Positions 6,487 to 14,730 of a DNA stretch of 19,484 nt are shown piece by piece. The stretch comes from Burkholderiales bacterium UBA2459. GTDB taxonomy: Bacteria > Pseudomonadota > Gammaproteobacteria > Burkholderiales > Burkholderiaceae_E. Position 1 is the stretch's first letter; every line of letters begins with the position of its first letter. The position numbers were made by a program, and so were the translations under genes. The notes beneath the pieces are model-generated. The model was not told where the DNA came from. It did not search any database and saw nothing but the letters and a program-made list of their open reading frames with translations. Where the stretch lies: positions 132,122 to 151,605 of the forward strand of contig DDPV01000012.1 of NCBI GenBank assembly GCA_002342365.1. Direction: 5' to 3'.

Positions 6487-7307
6487 AAAGCATTGCAGTA
6501 GTCGCAGTGGATTCGGACGCTGCCTTGCTCGCCCAACACGCTGTCAACCTCCTCTTTACCGAGCATTTGCAGCATCGCTGCGACTTTTTCGCGGGAGCAG
6601 CTGCAGCGAAAGTGACAAGCATGCTGATCGAGCAATCGCACCGGGGACTCCCAAAACAGGCGGTGTAGCAGGGTTTCGTTGTCGCTTGCAAGCATTTCGG
6701 GCCGGTGCAGCGTGTCGGCCAGTATTTGGCAATGTTCCCAATGCCGATCGTCCTCCGTTGAGGCCTGTTCGGGAAGTTTTTGCAACATCATGCCCGATGC
6801 GCACTCGCCATCGCTTGCCAGCCACAGGCGGCTCGGAATTTGTTCGGATCGTTGCATGTAGTGCTCTAACACCTCAGCCACGGTATCGCCCTCAAAGGGC
6901 ACGATGCCCTGATAGGGTGGCTTATCGGCTTGCTCGCGGCCCGGATCCAGGGTGACGACAAAGCGACCCTTGCCATGCCGATTAACCAGATCGGAAAGGC
7001 TTGCATCAGGCGCAATCGCCTGCGCATCGCGGCATTTCACTGTCGCCCTAAAGCCTCCGAGCGCATCACTTTCAACCACAAAAAGCGCAACCGGTCCGTC
7101 GCCGTGAATTTGCAGCACCAGCTTGCCTTCAAACTTGAGCGAGGCGGATAAAAGCAGCGCGGCAGCTGATAACTCGCCGAGTCGGTCGCGCACCGACGCG
7201 GGCAATTGATGCCGCTGAACCACCTGCTGCCAGGCTTGCTCAAGCCTGACGATTTCGCCACGGACACTGCCGCCTTGCAGCATGAAGCGCAAAAGCTGAT
7301 CAGCCAT
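6447..7307 (-). CDS. hslO: Redox-regulated chaperone Hsp33
   Basis: Cytoplasmic holdase chaperone activated by oxidation, which releases zinc from four cysteines and forms disulfides; 286 aa, near the E. coli length. The N-terminal domain starts MADQLLRFMLQGGSVRGEIV. The C-terminal redox switch is complete: C235 and C237 (CSC) with C268 and C271 (CDYC), spaced as in the family, and all four are needed for function. It begins 8 bp after the stop of the gamma-carbonic-anhydrase-like gene, so it should be cotranscribed with that gene and the acyl-CoA synthetase. The 3' end runs into ftsB on the opposite strand by 40 bp, so the stop (TAG, 6447-6449) lies inside the ftsB coding region. Confidence 0.96.
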   Translation of the reverse strand: MADQLLRFMLQGGSVRGEIVRLEQAWQQVVQRHQLPASVRDRLGELSAAALLLSASLKFEGKLVLQIHGDGPVALFVVESDALGGFRATVKCRDAQAIAPDASLSDLVNRHGKGRFVVTLDPGREQADKPPYQGIVPFEGDTVAEVLEHYMQRSEQIPSRLWLASDGECASGMMLQKLPEQASTEDDRHWEHCQILADTLHRPEMLASDNETLLHRLFWESPVRLLDQHACHFRCSCSREKVAAMLQMLGKEEVDSVLGEQGSVRIHCDYCNAFYRFGADDCEALW

Positions 7308-7315
7308 AAAAGCAG

Positions 7316-7837
7316 CTAAAGGCTTTGCAGCCGATTGCGATAGTATTCAGCACGGTCTGCATAAACCGCTGCGATACGCAACAGTCCCTCGCGCTCTTGC
7401 TCGCTCAGGCTGCGGACAACCTTACCTGGCGACCCCATCACCAGACTAAAGTCGGGAATCTCCTTGGCTTCGGTAATCAGCGCACCTGCACCGATGAGGC
7501 AATGCTTGCCAATGCGTGCACCATTTAAAACTATCGCCTGAATGCCGATCAGGCTTCCTTCGCCGACCTGACAGCCATGGACCATGGCCTGATGTCCGAT
7601 GGATACACGGTCGGCAACTATCAGTTCAAAACCTGGATCGGTATGTAAAACAGCACCATCCTGAACATTCACCTGCGCGCCCAGATGAATCCGGTCGTTA
7701 TCGCCGCGAATCACGGCGTTGAACCAGACCGAGCACTGCGGGCCGATCGTCACCTGCCCAATGACCTGAGCACTGGGCGCGATCCAGACGCTCTCATGGC
7801 ACTGCGGCTGATGTTCATCAAGCCTATGCAAGGGCAT
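7316..7837 (-). CDS. Gamma-carbonic anhydrase family protein (hexapeptide-repeat, YrdA-like)
   Basis: Left-handed beta-helix protein of the gamma-carbonic anhydrase / YrdA / CaiE group, 173 aa, expected to be a trimer with metal between subunits. Hexapeptide repeats run from about residue 18 to 125. The three metal-binding histidines of the family are in place: H65 (GAVLHTD), H82 and H87 (SIGHQAMVHG). The C-terminal helix (about 140-173) is normal. The frame is open to 7903, but ATG 7837 has AGGAG 6 nt upstream and is clearly the start; it overlaps the end of the synthetase gene by 14 bp, suggesting translational coupling. Many members show little or no carbonic anhydrase activity, so the reaction is uncertain. 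Confidence 0.9.
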   Translation of the reverse strand: MPLHRLDEHQPQCHESVWIAPSAQVIGQVTIGPQCSVWFNAVIRGDNDRIHLGAQVNVQDGAVLHTDPGFELIVADRVSIGHQAMVHGCQVGEGSLIGIQAIVLNGARIGKHCLIGAGALITEAKEIPDFSLVMGSPGKVVRSLSEQEREGLLRIAAVYADRAEYYRNRLQSL

Positions 7838-9533
7838 GACCTGCTCCTGGCTGAGGCTCGCATCCTTGGGCCTTTTCCTGCTCAAGCCGCCGCAAGACGA
7901 CACGCTGGACCTTACCGGTGGTTGTCATGGGCAAGCTTTCGATGAACTCGATTTCCTTGGGGTACTCATAAGGAGCAAGTTGCCGCTTGACCTGGGCCTG
8001 CAAGGCCTGAATCAGTGCTTCACGTTGCGACCCTTCGCGATAATGTTCTGGCCTTGAAAGTACCACAAAGGCCTTGACGAGATTGCCTCGTTCCTGATCA
8101 GGCTTTGGGACCACTGCAACGTTGGCAACCTCGGGGTGTTGCAAGAGACAGTTTTCGATTTCTCCCGGACCGATTCGGTATCCGGCTGCCTTGAACATAT
8201 CGTCGGTGCGCCCCGCGTACCAAAGAAAACCATCGGCGTCACGGGTTGCAAGATCGCCTGTGCGACACCAGTTGCCTGTGAATTTGTCATCGCTTGCCTT
8301 CAGATTGCGCCAGTATTCGATAAAAAACACCGGGTCTGGATCCCCATGGATGTCTTGCCTATGCACGGCAATTTCGCCAAGGCTTCCGTCAGGAACTTCT
8401 ACCCCATCGTCGTCGATCACCGCAACGCGATGGCCTGGATAGGGCCGTCCGATCGATCCCGATCGGCTTGTCCAATACCGTGAGCAATTGCCAACCACAT
8501 AGTTCATTTCGGTTTGACCAAACATTTCATTGACGGTCACCCCGAGTTCAGCCTGACACCAATCGTAAAGCGTGTGGCCAACAGCCTCGCCTGCAGACAT
8601 CACCGCACGAAGCTTGAGGGCATGACCGCTTGAAGGACTCGGATTGCTCTTGAGCATCGCCTTGAGCGCCGTCGGGAAGAGAAAGGCATGCGAGATCGCA
8701 TAGCGCTCGATTAATTCATAGGCCTTATCGCCGGAAAAGCGGCCTTTGTAGGCAAGAATCGACTGGCCAAAGTAAAGGCTCGGTAACAGGGCATCCATCA
8801 GTCCGCCGGTCCAGGCCCAGTCTGCGGGCGACCAGAAGCACTGAGCACCGTCCGGGAACCAGTTTTGCGATGCGACAAAGCCAGGCAGATTGCCAATCAG
8901 GGCTCGATGGGGAATCAATGCGCCCTTGGGCGGACCGGTGGTGCCGCTTGTGTAGAGCAATTGTGCAGGCTCTGCAGCCAGGGTTTTGACCGGCGTAAAG
9001 CGCGGATGTCCGCGTTCGATCAAGCCCTGCACATCAAACTCGGCATCGGTCGGATCGAGCAAATCGGGGCCGTCCACATCCGCAGCAATTGCCATGAATC
9101 GCAGGCCATCCGGACGCGCTGCGCGAAGCGTATCAAGCGCTGAGGCATCCGCAATCAGTCCCATGGCCTCGCTGTCGGCAAGCCGATAAGCGAGTGCCTC
9201 AGGGCCAAAGAGTATCGACAAGGGCATGGCAATTGCCCCGAGCCGATAAATCGCAAGATGCGCGACCGCGGTGATAGGGCGCTGAGGCAACACGAGTGCC
9301 ACGCGATCGCCGCGTTCCACACCCAGTTCACGCAGCGAGCTCGCAAGCCGATTGGCGGCAAGATGCAAATCCCGATAGGTCCAGGTGCTTCGCTGTCCGT
9401 TATCGCTTTCATACCTAATCGCTACCCGCCCCGCATCCTTGGCCCATCGCGAACAAAGCAACTGCTCGATGTTGAGCTGCTCTGGAACCTTCCAGCGAAA
9501 GCTCTGGTACATGGACTGATAGGCATCTGGCAT
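7824..9533 (-). CDS. AMP-dependent acyl-CoA synthetase (acetyl/medium-chain type)
   Basis: ANL-superfamily enzyme, 569 aa, that activates a carboxylic acid to acyl-AMP and then acyl-CoA. Core motifs in order: YTSGTTGPPKG at 194-204 (ATP phosphate loop), FGQTEMN (adenine-binding A5 region), YAGRTDDMFKAAGYRIGPGE (A8 hinge region), and the C-terminal catalytic Lys541 in TTTGKVQR. The N-terminus resembles acetyl-CoA-synthetase-like proteins (SFRWKVPEQLNI), and a Trp-rich stretch (SPADWAWTGGL) is also typical of this subgroup; chain length cannot be read reliably. ATG 9533 has GGAG 6 nt upstream. First gene of the three-gene leftward operon, starting 33 bp from the divergent hydrolase. A role in acetate or branched/medium-chain acid use is plausible but not shown. 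Confidence 0.92.
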   Translation of the reverse strand: MPDAYQSMYQSFRWKVPEQLNIEQLLCSRWAKDAGRVAIRYESDNGQRSTWTYRDLHLAANRLASSLRELGVERGDRVALVLPQRPITAVAHLAIYRLGAIAMPLSILFGPEALAYRLADSEAMGLIADASALDTLRAARPDGLRFMAIAADVDGPDLLDPTDAEFDVQGLIERGHPRFTPVKTLAAEPAQLLYTSGTTGPPKGALIPHRALIGNLPGFVASQNWFPDGAQCFWSPADWAWTGGLMDALLPSLYFGQSILAYKGRFSGDKAYELIERYAISHAFLFPTALKAMLKSNPSPSSGHALKLRAVMSAGEAVGHTLYDWCQAELGVTVNEMFGQTEMNYVVGNCSRYWTSRSGSIGRPYPGHRVAVIDDDGVEVPDGSLGEIAVHRQDIHGDPDPVFFIEYWRNLKASDDKFTGNWCRTGDLATRDADGFLWYAGRTDDMFKAAGYRIGPGEIENCLLQHPEVANVAVVPKPDQERGNLVKAFVVLSRPEHYREGSQREALIQALQAQVKRQLAPYEYPKEIEFIESLPMTTTGKVQRVVLRRLEQEKAQGCEPQPGAGHALA

Positions 9534-9552
9534 CGTTGTCTCCGCGTCCTAC

Positions 9553-9558
9553 TACAAT
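9553..9558 (+). promoter_or_regulatory. Candidate -10 element for the alpha/beta hydrolase gene
   Basis: TACAAT lies 8 nt before ATG 9567, so a normal start site would leave a leader of only a few nucleotides and no Shine-Dalgarno. It sits in a 33-bp divergent gap. No convincing -35 was found at 16-18 bp. Confidence 0.4.
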
Positions 9559-9566
9559 GCGTGTTC

Positions 9567-10490
9567 ATGCATGCTAACCCGAATCCCGATGAGCCTTATC
9601 AGCCTCGGCGTCAGCCTCAAGGACGTCGCCTTTCGATCAGGGGATTGGACTACTTCCTTCGCCATTGGCCTGTTTCGGGGCCAAGCCGGCATCAGTTGTT
9701 GATGTTGCACGGCTGGATGGATGTCTCAGCGTCGTTTCAATTTTTAGTCGACCAGCTTCCAGACGATGTGGAAGTTTTTGCCCCGGATTGGCGCGGCTAC
9801 GGTCACAGTTCGTCCACCCCAAGCGACACCTACTGGTTTGCTGACTATCTTGCTGATCTCGACGCCCTGATTGCAGCACTCGAAAGCCTTGGGCTTTTGC
9901 ATCGGCCGCTGAAACTGTTGGGCCACAGCATGGGCGGTAATCTGGCCTGCCTTTACGCAGGCATCCGGCCACGAAGCATTACAGCGCTGATCAATCTGGA
10001 AGGCGTCGGTATGCCGGCAACCGATCCATCCCAGGCGCCTGCGCGCTATGCGCAATGGCTTGACGAACTGGCCAAAGGGCCGCCGATGATGAAGCCTTAT
10101 GCTGACCAGGCTGCAGTGGCAAGGCGTTTGATGCAAAACAATCATCGGCTGCGTGCCGATTTTGCCGCCTACCTTGCCAGCCATTGGGCAGCGCAGGCGT
10201 CGGATGGTCAGTGGCATTTGCTAGCCGATCCCAAGCACAAGGGCATTCATCCGGTGCTTTATCGGGTGGATGAAGTGCTGGCATGCTGGCGCCAAATCGA
10301 AGCGCCGGTGCTTTGGGTTTGTTCCGAGCATATGAACAGCTGGCATGATTTTGTGCGTACAGAGGCTTATCAGGCGCGGCTTGGCAGCATTGCCAGAAGG
10401 CAATCGTTGATCATCAAAGACGCCGGCCACATGCTTCATCATGATCAGCCGCAGGCGCTTGCGCAGGCCATCATGGCGTTTTTGCAATGA
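9567..10490 (+). CDS. Alpha/beta-fold hydrolase
   Basis: Serine hydrolase of the alpha/beta fold, 307 aa, probably cytoplasmic as no signal peptide is visible. The oxyanion-region motif HGW is at 48-50, DWRGYGHSS at 74-82, the nucleophile elbow GHSMGG has Ser121, and His288 in DAGHMLHHDQP near the C-terminus completes a triad; the acidic member is probably in the region around PVLWVCSE. A lid insertion lies between. ATG 9567 was chosen because upstream codons lie over the divergent synthetase gene and MHANPNPDEPYQP precedes the first strand. There is no ribosome binding site, consistent with a near-leaderless message. First gene of the rightward block; the substrate cannot be predicted. Confidence 0.88.
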   Translation: MHANPNPDEPYQPRRQPQGRRLSIRGLDYFLRHWPVSGPSRHQLLMLHGWMDVSASFQFLVDQLPDDVEVFAPDWRGYGHSSSTPSDTYWFADYLADLDALIAALESLGLLHRPLKLLGHSMGGNLACLYAGIRPRSITALINLEGVGMPATDPSQAPARYAQWLDELAKGPPMMKPYADQAAVARRLMQNNHRLRADFAAYLASHWAAQASDGQWHLLADPKHKGIHPVLYRVDEVLACWRQIEAPVLWVCSEHMNSWHDFVRTEAYQARLGSIARRQSLIIKDAGHMLHHDQPQALAQAIMAFLQ

Positions 10491-10509
10491 GCCTTGGCGC
10501 GATGTGCTC

Positions 10510-11412
10510 ATGAGGCTTCATCCTCGCGGTCACTCAGGGATCAAAGCGCTTGGTGGTTTGCTGCGGGACGACCCTTGGCGGGTGCGTGCCGATTTGCACT
10601 GTCATTCGCATCACTCCGATGGCCTGTGGTCGCCAAGGCAATTGGTTGACAGCGCCAAAGCGCAAGGTGTCGAGCTTTTTTCACTGACCGATCACGACAC
10701 GCTCAAAGGCCAAAGCGAGGCAAGGGCGGCGGCGCAGGCTTGCGGGCTGGCATGGATCAGTGGTGTTGAGATATCGGTGACCTGGGCAGGGCAGACCATC
10801 CATGTGCTTGGTCTGGCCTGCGATCCTGAATGCGAAGCGCTCCTTGCCGGTCTGGCGGGCATCAGGGCAAAGCGCTTAGCCCGCGCGCGCGCGATCGATC
10901 AATCCCTGGTTGCTGCGGGCTTACAGGGCGCACTGGAGGGTGCGCTCAGTCAGGTGCGCGAACCGGAGCAGATTTCGCGTACCCACTTTGCCCGCTGGAT
11001 TGCCCAGCACTGTGGCTTGAGCGATATGCGCGACGTCTTTGCCCGCTATCTGTGCGACGGTAAACCCGGTGATGTGCCGCAGCGCTGGGCCAGCCTTTCG
11101 GAGGCACTCGGCTGGATTCGCAGCGCCAGCGGTTTTGCGGTCATTGCCCATCCGGCACGTTACCGCCTAAGCCCCTTGCTTCAACATTGTCTGGTCGAGG
11201 AGTTTTGCGAAGCAGGCGGGCTTGCGCTTGAAACCGCTTCAGGATCGCATGCCAAGCGCGAAATCGATTATTTCAGCCGACTTGCCAGTCAGTATCGGCT
11301 GCGAGCTTCCGCGGGATCGGATTTTCACGCCCCCAACGAAAGCCGGACCGCTTTAGGCTCGGTTCCCCTGATTGCCGATTCGGTTGAACCGATATGGTCG
11401 AAATGGCATTGA
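10510..11412 (+). CDS. PHP-domain phosphoesterase (YciV/RNase AM-like)
   Basis: 300-aa PHP (polymerase and histidinol phosphatase) domain protein. Metal-binding motifs are all present: DLHCHSHHSDG at 28-38, TDHD at 60-63, GVE at 85-87, AHPAR in the C-terminal half, and GSDFH at 269-273. It resembles E. coli YciV (RNase AM), a 5'-3' exoribonuclease/phosphatase active on short RNA and 3',5'-bisphosphates. The next gene is a yciO homologue, as in E. coli where yciV and yciO are adjacent, which strengthens the assignment. Start ATG 10510 lies 19 bp after the hydrolase stop and gives the usual short N-terminal tail; an in-frame ATG at 10441 inside the hydrolase gene is unlikely. The Shine-Dalgarno is weak. 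Confidence 0.9.
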   Translation: MRLHPRGHSGIKALGGLLRDDPWRVRADLHCHSHHSDGLWSPRQLVDSAKAQGVELFSLTDHDTLKGQSEARAAAQACGLAWISGVEISVTWAGQTIHVLGLACDPECEALLAGLAGIRAKRLARARAIDQSLVAAGLQGALEGALSQVREPEQISRTHFARWIAQHCGLSDMRDVFARYLCDGKPGDVPQRWASLSEALGWIRSASGFAVIAHPARYRLSPLLQHCLVEEFCEAGGLALETASGSHAKREIDYFSRLASQYRLRASAGSDFHAPNESRTALGSVPLIADSVEPIWSKWH

Positions 11413-11441
11413 AGCCATTGATAGACAGCCTCAATTAAGCG

Positions 11442-12071
11442 ATGAGACGCCTGATGATTCATCCGGATAATCCGCAACCTCGCCTGATTCAGCAGGCAGC
11501 GCAAGCCTTGCGCGATGGCGATTTGTTGATCATGCCAACCGATGCCTGCGCGGTGATTGCTGCGTCCATGGCCCACAAGAATGCGGTCGATCGCCTGCGG
11601 GCGATTCGGCAGCTCAATGAACGCCATCTTCTGACCCTCTTGTGCGCGGATCTGTCGTCGCTCGCGGTTTACGCCAAGGTCGATGACGTCGCCTATCGCT
11701 TTTTGAAGGCCTGGACGCCCGGCCCCTACACCTTCATTCTGAACGCCAGCAAGCAAGTCCCTCGGCGCTTGTGGCATCCGTCACGCAAGACCATCGGCCT
11801 GCGTGTGCCCGATCACCTGGTGGCTCATGCGCTGCTTAAAGCGCATGGCGAAGCGCTGTTGTCAAGCAGCCTGATCTGGCCGGGAGAGGCTGAGCCACTG
11901 CACGATGCAGAAGTCATCAGTGAGCGATTTGCAAACAGTCAGGAAGTGTTTCTGGACAGTGGGCACTACGGGCTCGTTCCCACCACGGTGATCGATCTGA
12001 CGAGTGGCGAGCCCGAGCTGATTCGACAGGGCGCAGGTTCGCTCTCAGATCCCAAGCAACATCGCCACTGA
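11442..12071 (+). CDS. yciO: YciO/Sua5-family (YrdC-domain) protein
   Basis: 209-aa YrdC-fold protein of the YciO branch, related to threonylcarbamoyl-AMP synthases (TsaC/Sua5) that make the precursor of tRNA t6A. Recognisable segments are MIHPDNPQPRLIQQAAQAL at the N-terminus, PTDACAVI, IRQLNERHLLTLLC, TPGPYTFIL, KTIGLRVP, LSSSL and PTTVIDLT. These match E. coli YciO along the whole length. The usual YciO stretch PTDSGYAL is PTDACAVI here. YciO does not generally replace TsaC, so its role is uncertain. ATG 11442 and ATG 11454 are both possible starts and neither has a strong Shine-Dalgarno. It follows the PHP gene by 29 bp. Its stop overlaps the -35-like element of the next gene. Confidence 0.87.
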   Translation: MRRLMIHPDNPQPRLIQQAAQALRDGDLLIMPTDACAVIAASMAHKNAVDRLRAIRQLNERHLLTLLCADLSSLAVYAKVDDVAYRFLKAWTPGPYTFILNASKQVPRRLWHPSRKTIGLRVPDHLVAHALLKAHGEALLSSSLIWPGEAEPLHDAEVISERFANSQEVFLDSGHYGLVPTTVIDLTSGEPELIRQGAGSLSDPKQHRH

Positions 12072-12095
12072 CGGTCGGCTGAAGCCACTTACAAT
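12068..12095 (+). promoter_or_regulatory. Promoter placed for a leaderless M50-protease transcript
   Basis: CTGACG (12068-12073), a 16-bp spacer and TACAAT (12090-12095) stand exactly 6 nt before ATG 12102. With the normal -10 to start-site distance, transcription would begin at the A of the start codon. There is no Shine-Dalgarno in this gap. The -35-like hexamer overlaps the yciO stop codon. Confidence 0.5.
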
Positions 12096-12101
12096 CGCAA
12101 C

Positions 12102-12809
12102 ATGGATGAAAACTGGATTCGGGTCATTGCGGTCTACGCCATACCGGTGATCTTTGCAATCACGCTTCACGAGGCAGCCCATGGCTGGATGGCGCAACGG
12201 CTTGGCGATCCCACAGCCAGCCAGCTCGGCAGAATTTCGCTCAATCCGGCGCGCCACATCGATCCAATCGGGACCTTGCTGGTGCCCGGCCTCACGCTGG
12301 CGCTTGGCGGTGCGATGGGGGCCTTCGCCTTGTTTGGCTGGGCAAAGCCGGTGCCAGTCGATGCCCGTTACTTCACGCGGCCGGTCCGTGATATGGCCTG
12401 GGTGGCAGCCGCTGGACCGGGAATGAATCTTTTCATGGCGCTTGCCTGGGCATTATTCGCCAAAACAGTGCTGCTGATGCTGGGTATGTCCGATACCGAA
12501 GCTGCGCAAGCAGACGGTCAAGCTGTAGCATCGATCAGTGCTGACTTTGCTATACGCATGGCGGTTGCGGGCATTGTGGTGAATGTTGCCTTGATGGTGC
12601 TCAATTTGTTGCCCTTACCCCCCTTGGACGGTTCGCGGGTGGTCACAGCCTTGTTGCCGCCCTCAATCGGCTGGCGCTATGCACAACTGGAGCGTTATGG
12701 ATTATGGATTTTATTGATTCTTTTGTTCAGCGGTGCACTCGGGGCGATTGTGAAACCGATCACCGCCTGGATTTTGCAAATGATCGTTTCGTTGTTCGGA
12801 TTGCGCTAG
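12102..12809 (+). CDS. Site-2 protease family (M50) membrane metalloprotease
   Basis: 235-aa polytopic membrane protein. The zinc-binding motif HEAAH is at 23-27 within the first membrane helix, and the third ligand Asp176 lies in NLLPLPPLDGSRV (168-180), the NxxPxPPLDG signature of M50. About four to five hydrophobic helices are visible (8-27, 58-80, 100-127, 148-170, 205-233). There is no PDZ domain, so it belongs to the short YwhC/SpoIVFB-like group and not to RseP. The substrate is unknown; the group cleaves membrane-embedded segments. It begins 30 bp after yciO with a promoter placed for leaderless transcription, and trpS starts 3 bp after its stop. Confidence 0.92.
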   Translation: MDENWIRVIAVYAIPVIFAITLHEAAHGWMAQRLGDPTASQLGRISLNPARHIDPIGTLLVPGLTLALGGAMGAFALFGWAKPVPVDARYFTRPVRDMAWVAAAGPGMNLFMALAWALFAKTVLLMLGMSDTEAAQADGQAVASISADFAIRMAVAGIVVNVALMVLNLLPLPPLDGSRVVTALLPPSIGWRYAQLERYGLWILLILLFSGALGAIVKPITAWILQMIVSLFGLR

Positions 12810-12812
12810 ATA

Positions 12813-14057
12813 ATGCAACACCCTGAACATCAAAACCGTCTCGCGGCAAGCCACGCGTCACAATCGGTGCTCTCTGGCATGCGGCCCACCGGCGCTTTGC
12901 ATTTGGGGCACTACCACGGTGCGCTTGCCAATTGGGTCAAGCTGCAAGAACGTTATCAAAGTTATTTTTTTGTGGCTGATTGGCATGCGCTGACCACCCA
13001 CTACGAGTCACCCGAGGTGATTCAAAAAAACATCCGTGAAATGGTGATTGACTGGCTTGCGGCTGGTATTGACCCCGAGCGTTCGGTCCTGTTTGTGCAG
13101 TCGCAGGTTCCCCAGCACGCCGAGCTGCATCTTCTGCTTTCGATGTGCACCCCATTGAGCTGGCTCGAGCGGGTTCCGACCTACAAAGATCAGCAAGCCA
13201 ATTTGAGTGATAAGGATCTGGCCACCTACGGCTTTCTCGGGTATCCGCTTTTGCAGGCTGCTGACATTCTGATCTACGCGGCGTCCTGGGTGCCTGTTGG
13301 CGAGGATCAAGTCCCCCATGTTGAGCTCACGCGCGAAGTTGCGCGGCGATTCAATCATTTGTTTGGCCGTGAAGCCGATTTTGAGCAAAACATCGGACAG
13401 TGCCTGGCTGCGTTGTCAGACTTCGAAGGCGAAGCGCTCAAACAAGCCCGCACAGCCTGGCTTGAGTCGGGTGATCTCGCGGCGCGAGACGCAGCACGTT
13501 TACGCTTGCAGCAGCTGGCGATCGAGCCTGCCCAGCGCCAGCGACTTGCTGGCTGGCTCGAAGGCGGTGGCAGGCAATGGTTGCTTGAGCCGCAACCCTT
13601 GTTAACACAGGCCTCGCGACTTCCCGGACTGGACGGTCGCAAGATGTCCAAAAGTTATGCGAATGCGATTGCCATGCGTGATGATCCGGCGCAGCTTGAG
13701 AGCAAGATTCGCAAAATGCCAACCGATCCGGCGCGGATTCGGCGCCACGATCCTGGTGACCCCGAGCGCTGTCCCGTGTGGGATTTGCACAAGGTTTACT
13801 GCGACCAGCAAACGCAGCACTGGGTTCAGGCCGGATGCAAGAGCGCTGCAATCGGATGTATCGATTGCAAAAAGCCGGTGATTGAAGCGGTGCTTCAGGA
13901 GCAAGCGCTTTTTCATCAGCGTGCCGAGCCCTTTGTGAAACAGCCGCAAAGGGTCGACGACATGCTTCACGAGGGCTCAAAACGCGCGTCACAGGCGGCA
14001 GAGCAAACGATGGTGCAGGTTCGAGAGGCGATGGGCCTCTTGCCGCGTTGGTCGTGA
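12813..14057 (+). CDS. trpS: Tryptophan--tRNA ligase
   Basis: Class I aminoacyl-tRNA synthetase charging tRNA-Trp, 414 aa. The HIGH-type signature is HLGH at 30-33 (TGALHLGHYHGAL) and KMSKS is at 277-281. Compared with E. coli TrpS (334 aa) there is a charged insertion of about 70 residues at roughly 195-262, before LLTQASRLPGLDGRKMSKS. The same insertion is known in Burkholderiales and some other proteobacteria, so it is a lineage marker and not a defect. The C-terminal half contains CPVWDLHKVY and a CxxC (GCIDCKKPVIE), also familiar from this group. The start has no clear Shine-Dalgarno and lies 3 bp after the M50 stop, so translation probably depends on coupling. Confidence 0.96.
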   Translation: MQHPEHQNRLAASHASQSVLSGMRPTGALHLGHYHGALANWVKLQERYQSYFFVADWHALTTHYESPEVIQKNIREMVIDWLAAGIDPERSVLFVQSQVPQHAELHLLLSMCTPLSWLERVPTYKDQQANLSDKDLATYGFLGYPLLQAADILIYAASWVPVGEDQVPHVELTREVARRFNHLFGREADFEQNIGQCLAALSDFEGEALKQARTAWLESGDLAARDAARLRLQQLAIEPAQRQRLAGWLEGGGRQWLLEPQPLLTQASRLPGLDGRKMSKSYANAIAMRDDPAQLESKIRKMPTDPARIRRHDPGDPERCPVWDLHKVYCDQQTQHWVQAGCKSAAIGCIDCKKPVIEAVLQEQALFHQRAEPFVKQPQRVDDMLHEGSKRASQAAEQTMVQVREAMGLLPRWS

Positions 14058-14097
14058 GCCCTCAGTCCAGAGAACCGCATCGCTTGCTGAATATGGC

Positions 14098-14706
14098 ATG
14101 AAACCATCGGCTTGGTTTGAACGGCACCTTCCACCGAGCCACTGTCAGAATGGCAATCAGGCTTGGTTGATGGATTGGGCTTGCGGGCAAGGTCGACACA
14201 GTTTGCTTGCGCTTGAGCGGGGTTGGCATGTGCTTGCCATCGATCGCAACGAGCATGCGCTTGAGGCCTTGCGCGAGGCGGCCGAGTCCTTGCAAAGGTC
14301 CGAGCACTTGCGCTGTTTACAGCTCGATCTGGAGTCCGATGCATTGCCTTCGCGACTGAGCCAAGCCTTGGCAGAACTTGGCTTGCAGGCGGTTGCTGCG
14401 ATCGTGGTCAGCAATTACCTTTACCGTTTGCACTGGAAATGGATGCTTGCCTCGCTGCGGCCGGGCGGGCATTTACTTTACGAGACTTTCGCGCGCGGCC
14501 ATGAGCGCTTCGGACGGCCAACGCGTGGCGCATTCTTGCTTCAACCGGGCGAGTTGCTGGCCAGGGCGCAGCAGAGCCATCTCGCGGTGCTGGCCTTTGA
14601 GGATGTTCTTGAGCGCAACCCTGCAGGGGAAGCCACAGCGCGGATTCAACGCATTGTTGCCAGAAAACCCGAGCTTGCAGCACGAGCCGATCCCTGGCTC
14701 AGTTAG
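14098..14706 (+). CDS. Class I SAM-dependent methyltransferase
   Basis: 202-aa Rossmann-fold methyltransferase. Motif I is DWACGQGRHS at 26-35 (the D/E-x-x-x-G-x-G SAM loop), followed by the acidic end of strand 2 in VLAIDRN and LQLDLES for strand 3. SNYLYR and LRPGGHLLYETFARG match the motif IV and post-motif regions of TehB/UbiE-like small-molecule methyltransferases. The substrate cannot be inferred; RFGRPTRGAFLLQPGELL is a conserved-looking stretch in this uncharacterised group. It lies 40 bp after trpS and 24 bp before dapA, with no clear Shine-Dalgarno; an out-of-frame ATG occurs 5 bp upstream of ATG 14098. Confidence 0.85.
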   Translation: MKPSAWFERHLPPSHCQNGNQAWLMDWACGQGRHSLLALERGWHVLAIDRNEHALEALREAAESLQRSEHLRCLQLDLESDALPSRLSQALAELGLQAVAAIVVSNYLYRLHWKWMLASLRPGGHLLYETFARGHERFGRPTRGAFLLQPGELLARAQQSHLAVLAFEDVLERNPAGEATARIQRIVARKPELAARADPWLS

Positions 14707-14709
14707 AAT
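14704..14709 (+). promoter_or_regulatory. Weak -10-like element ahead of dapA
   Basis: TAGAAT overlaps the methyltransferase stop codon 21 nt before the dapA ATG. The only TTGCAG-like candidate upstream (14675-14680) is 23 bp away, too far for a normal promoter. Kept as low-confidence; dapA may simply be cotranscribed. Confidence 0.2.
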
Positions 14710-14730
14710 TTTGACTTTCTGGGGTAAGCC

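Noticed and set aside
13395..13620. Insertion in TrpS as a foreign domain or intein
   Set aside because: No splicing motifs are present, and the same insertion is a known feature of TrpS in Burkholderiales.
13438..13992. 184-residue open frame antisense to trpS
   Set aside because: It is rich in Arg, Ser, Ala and Pro as typical of antisense shadows, and trpS on the plus strand has all family motifs.
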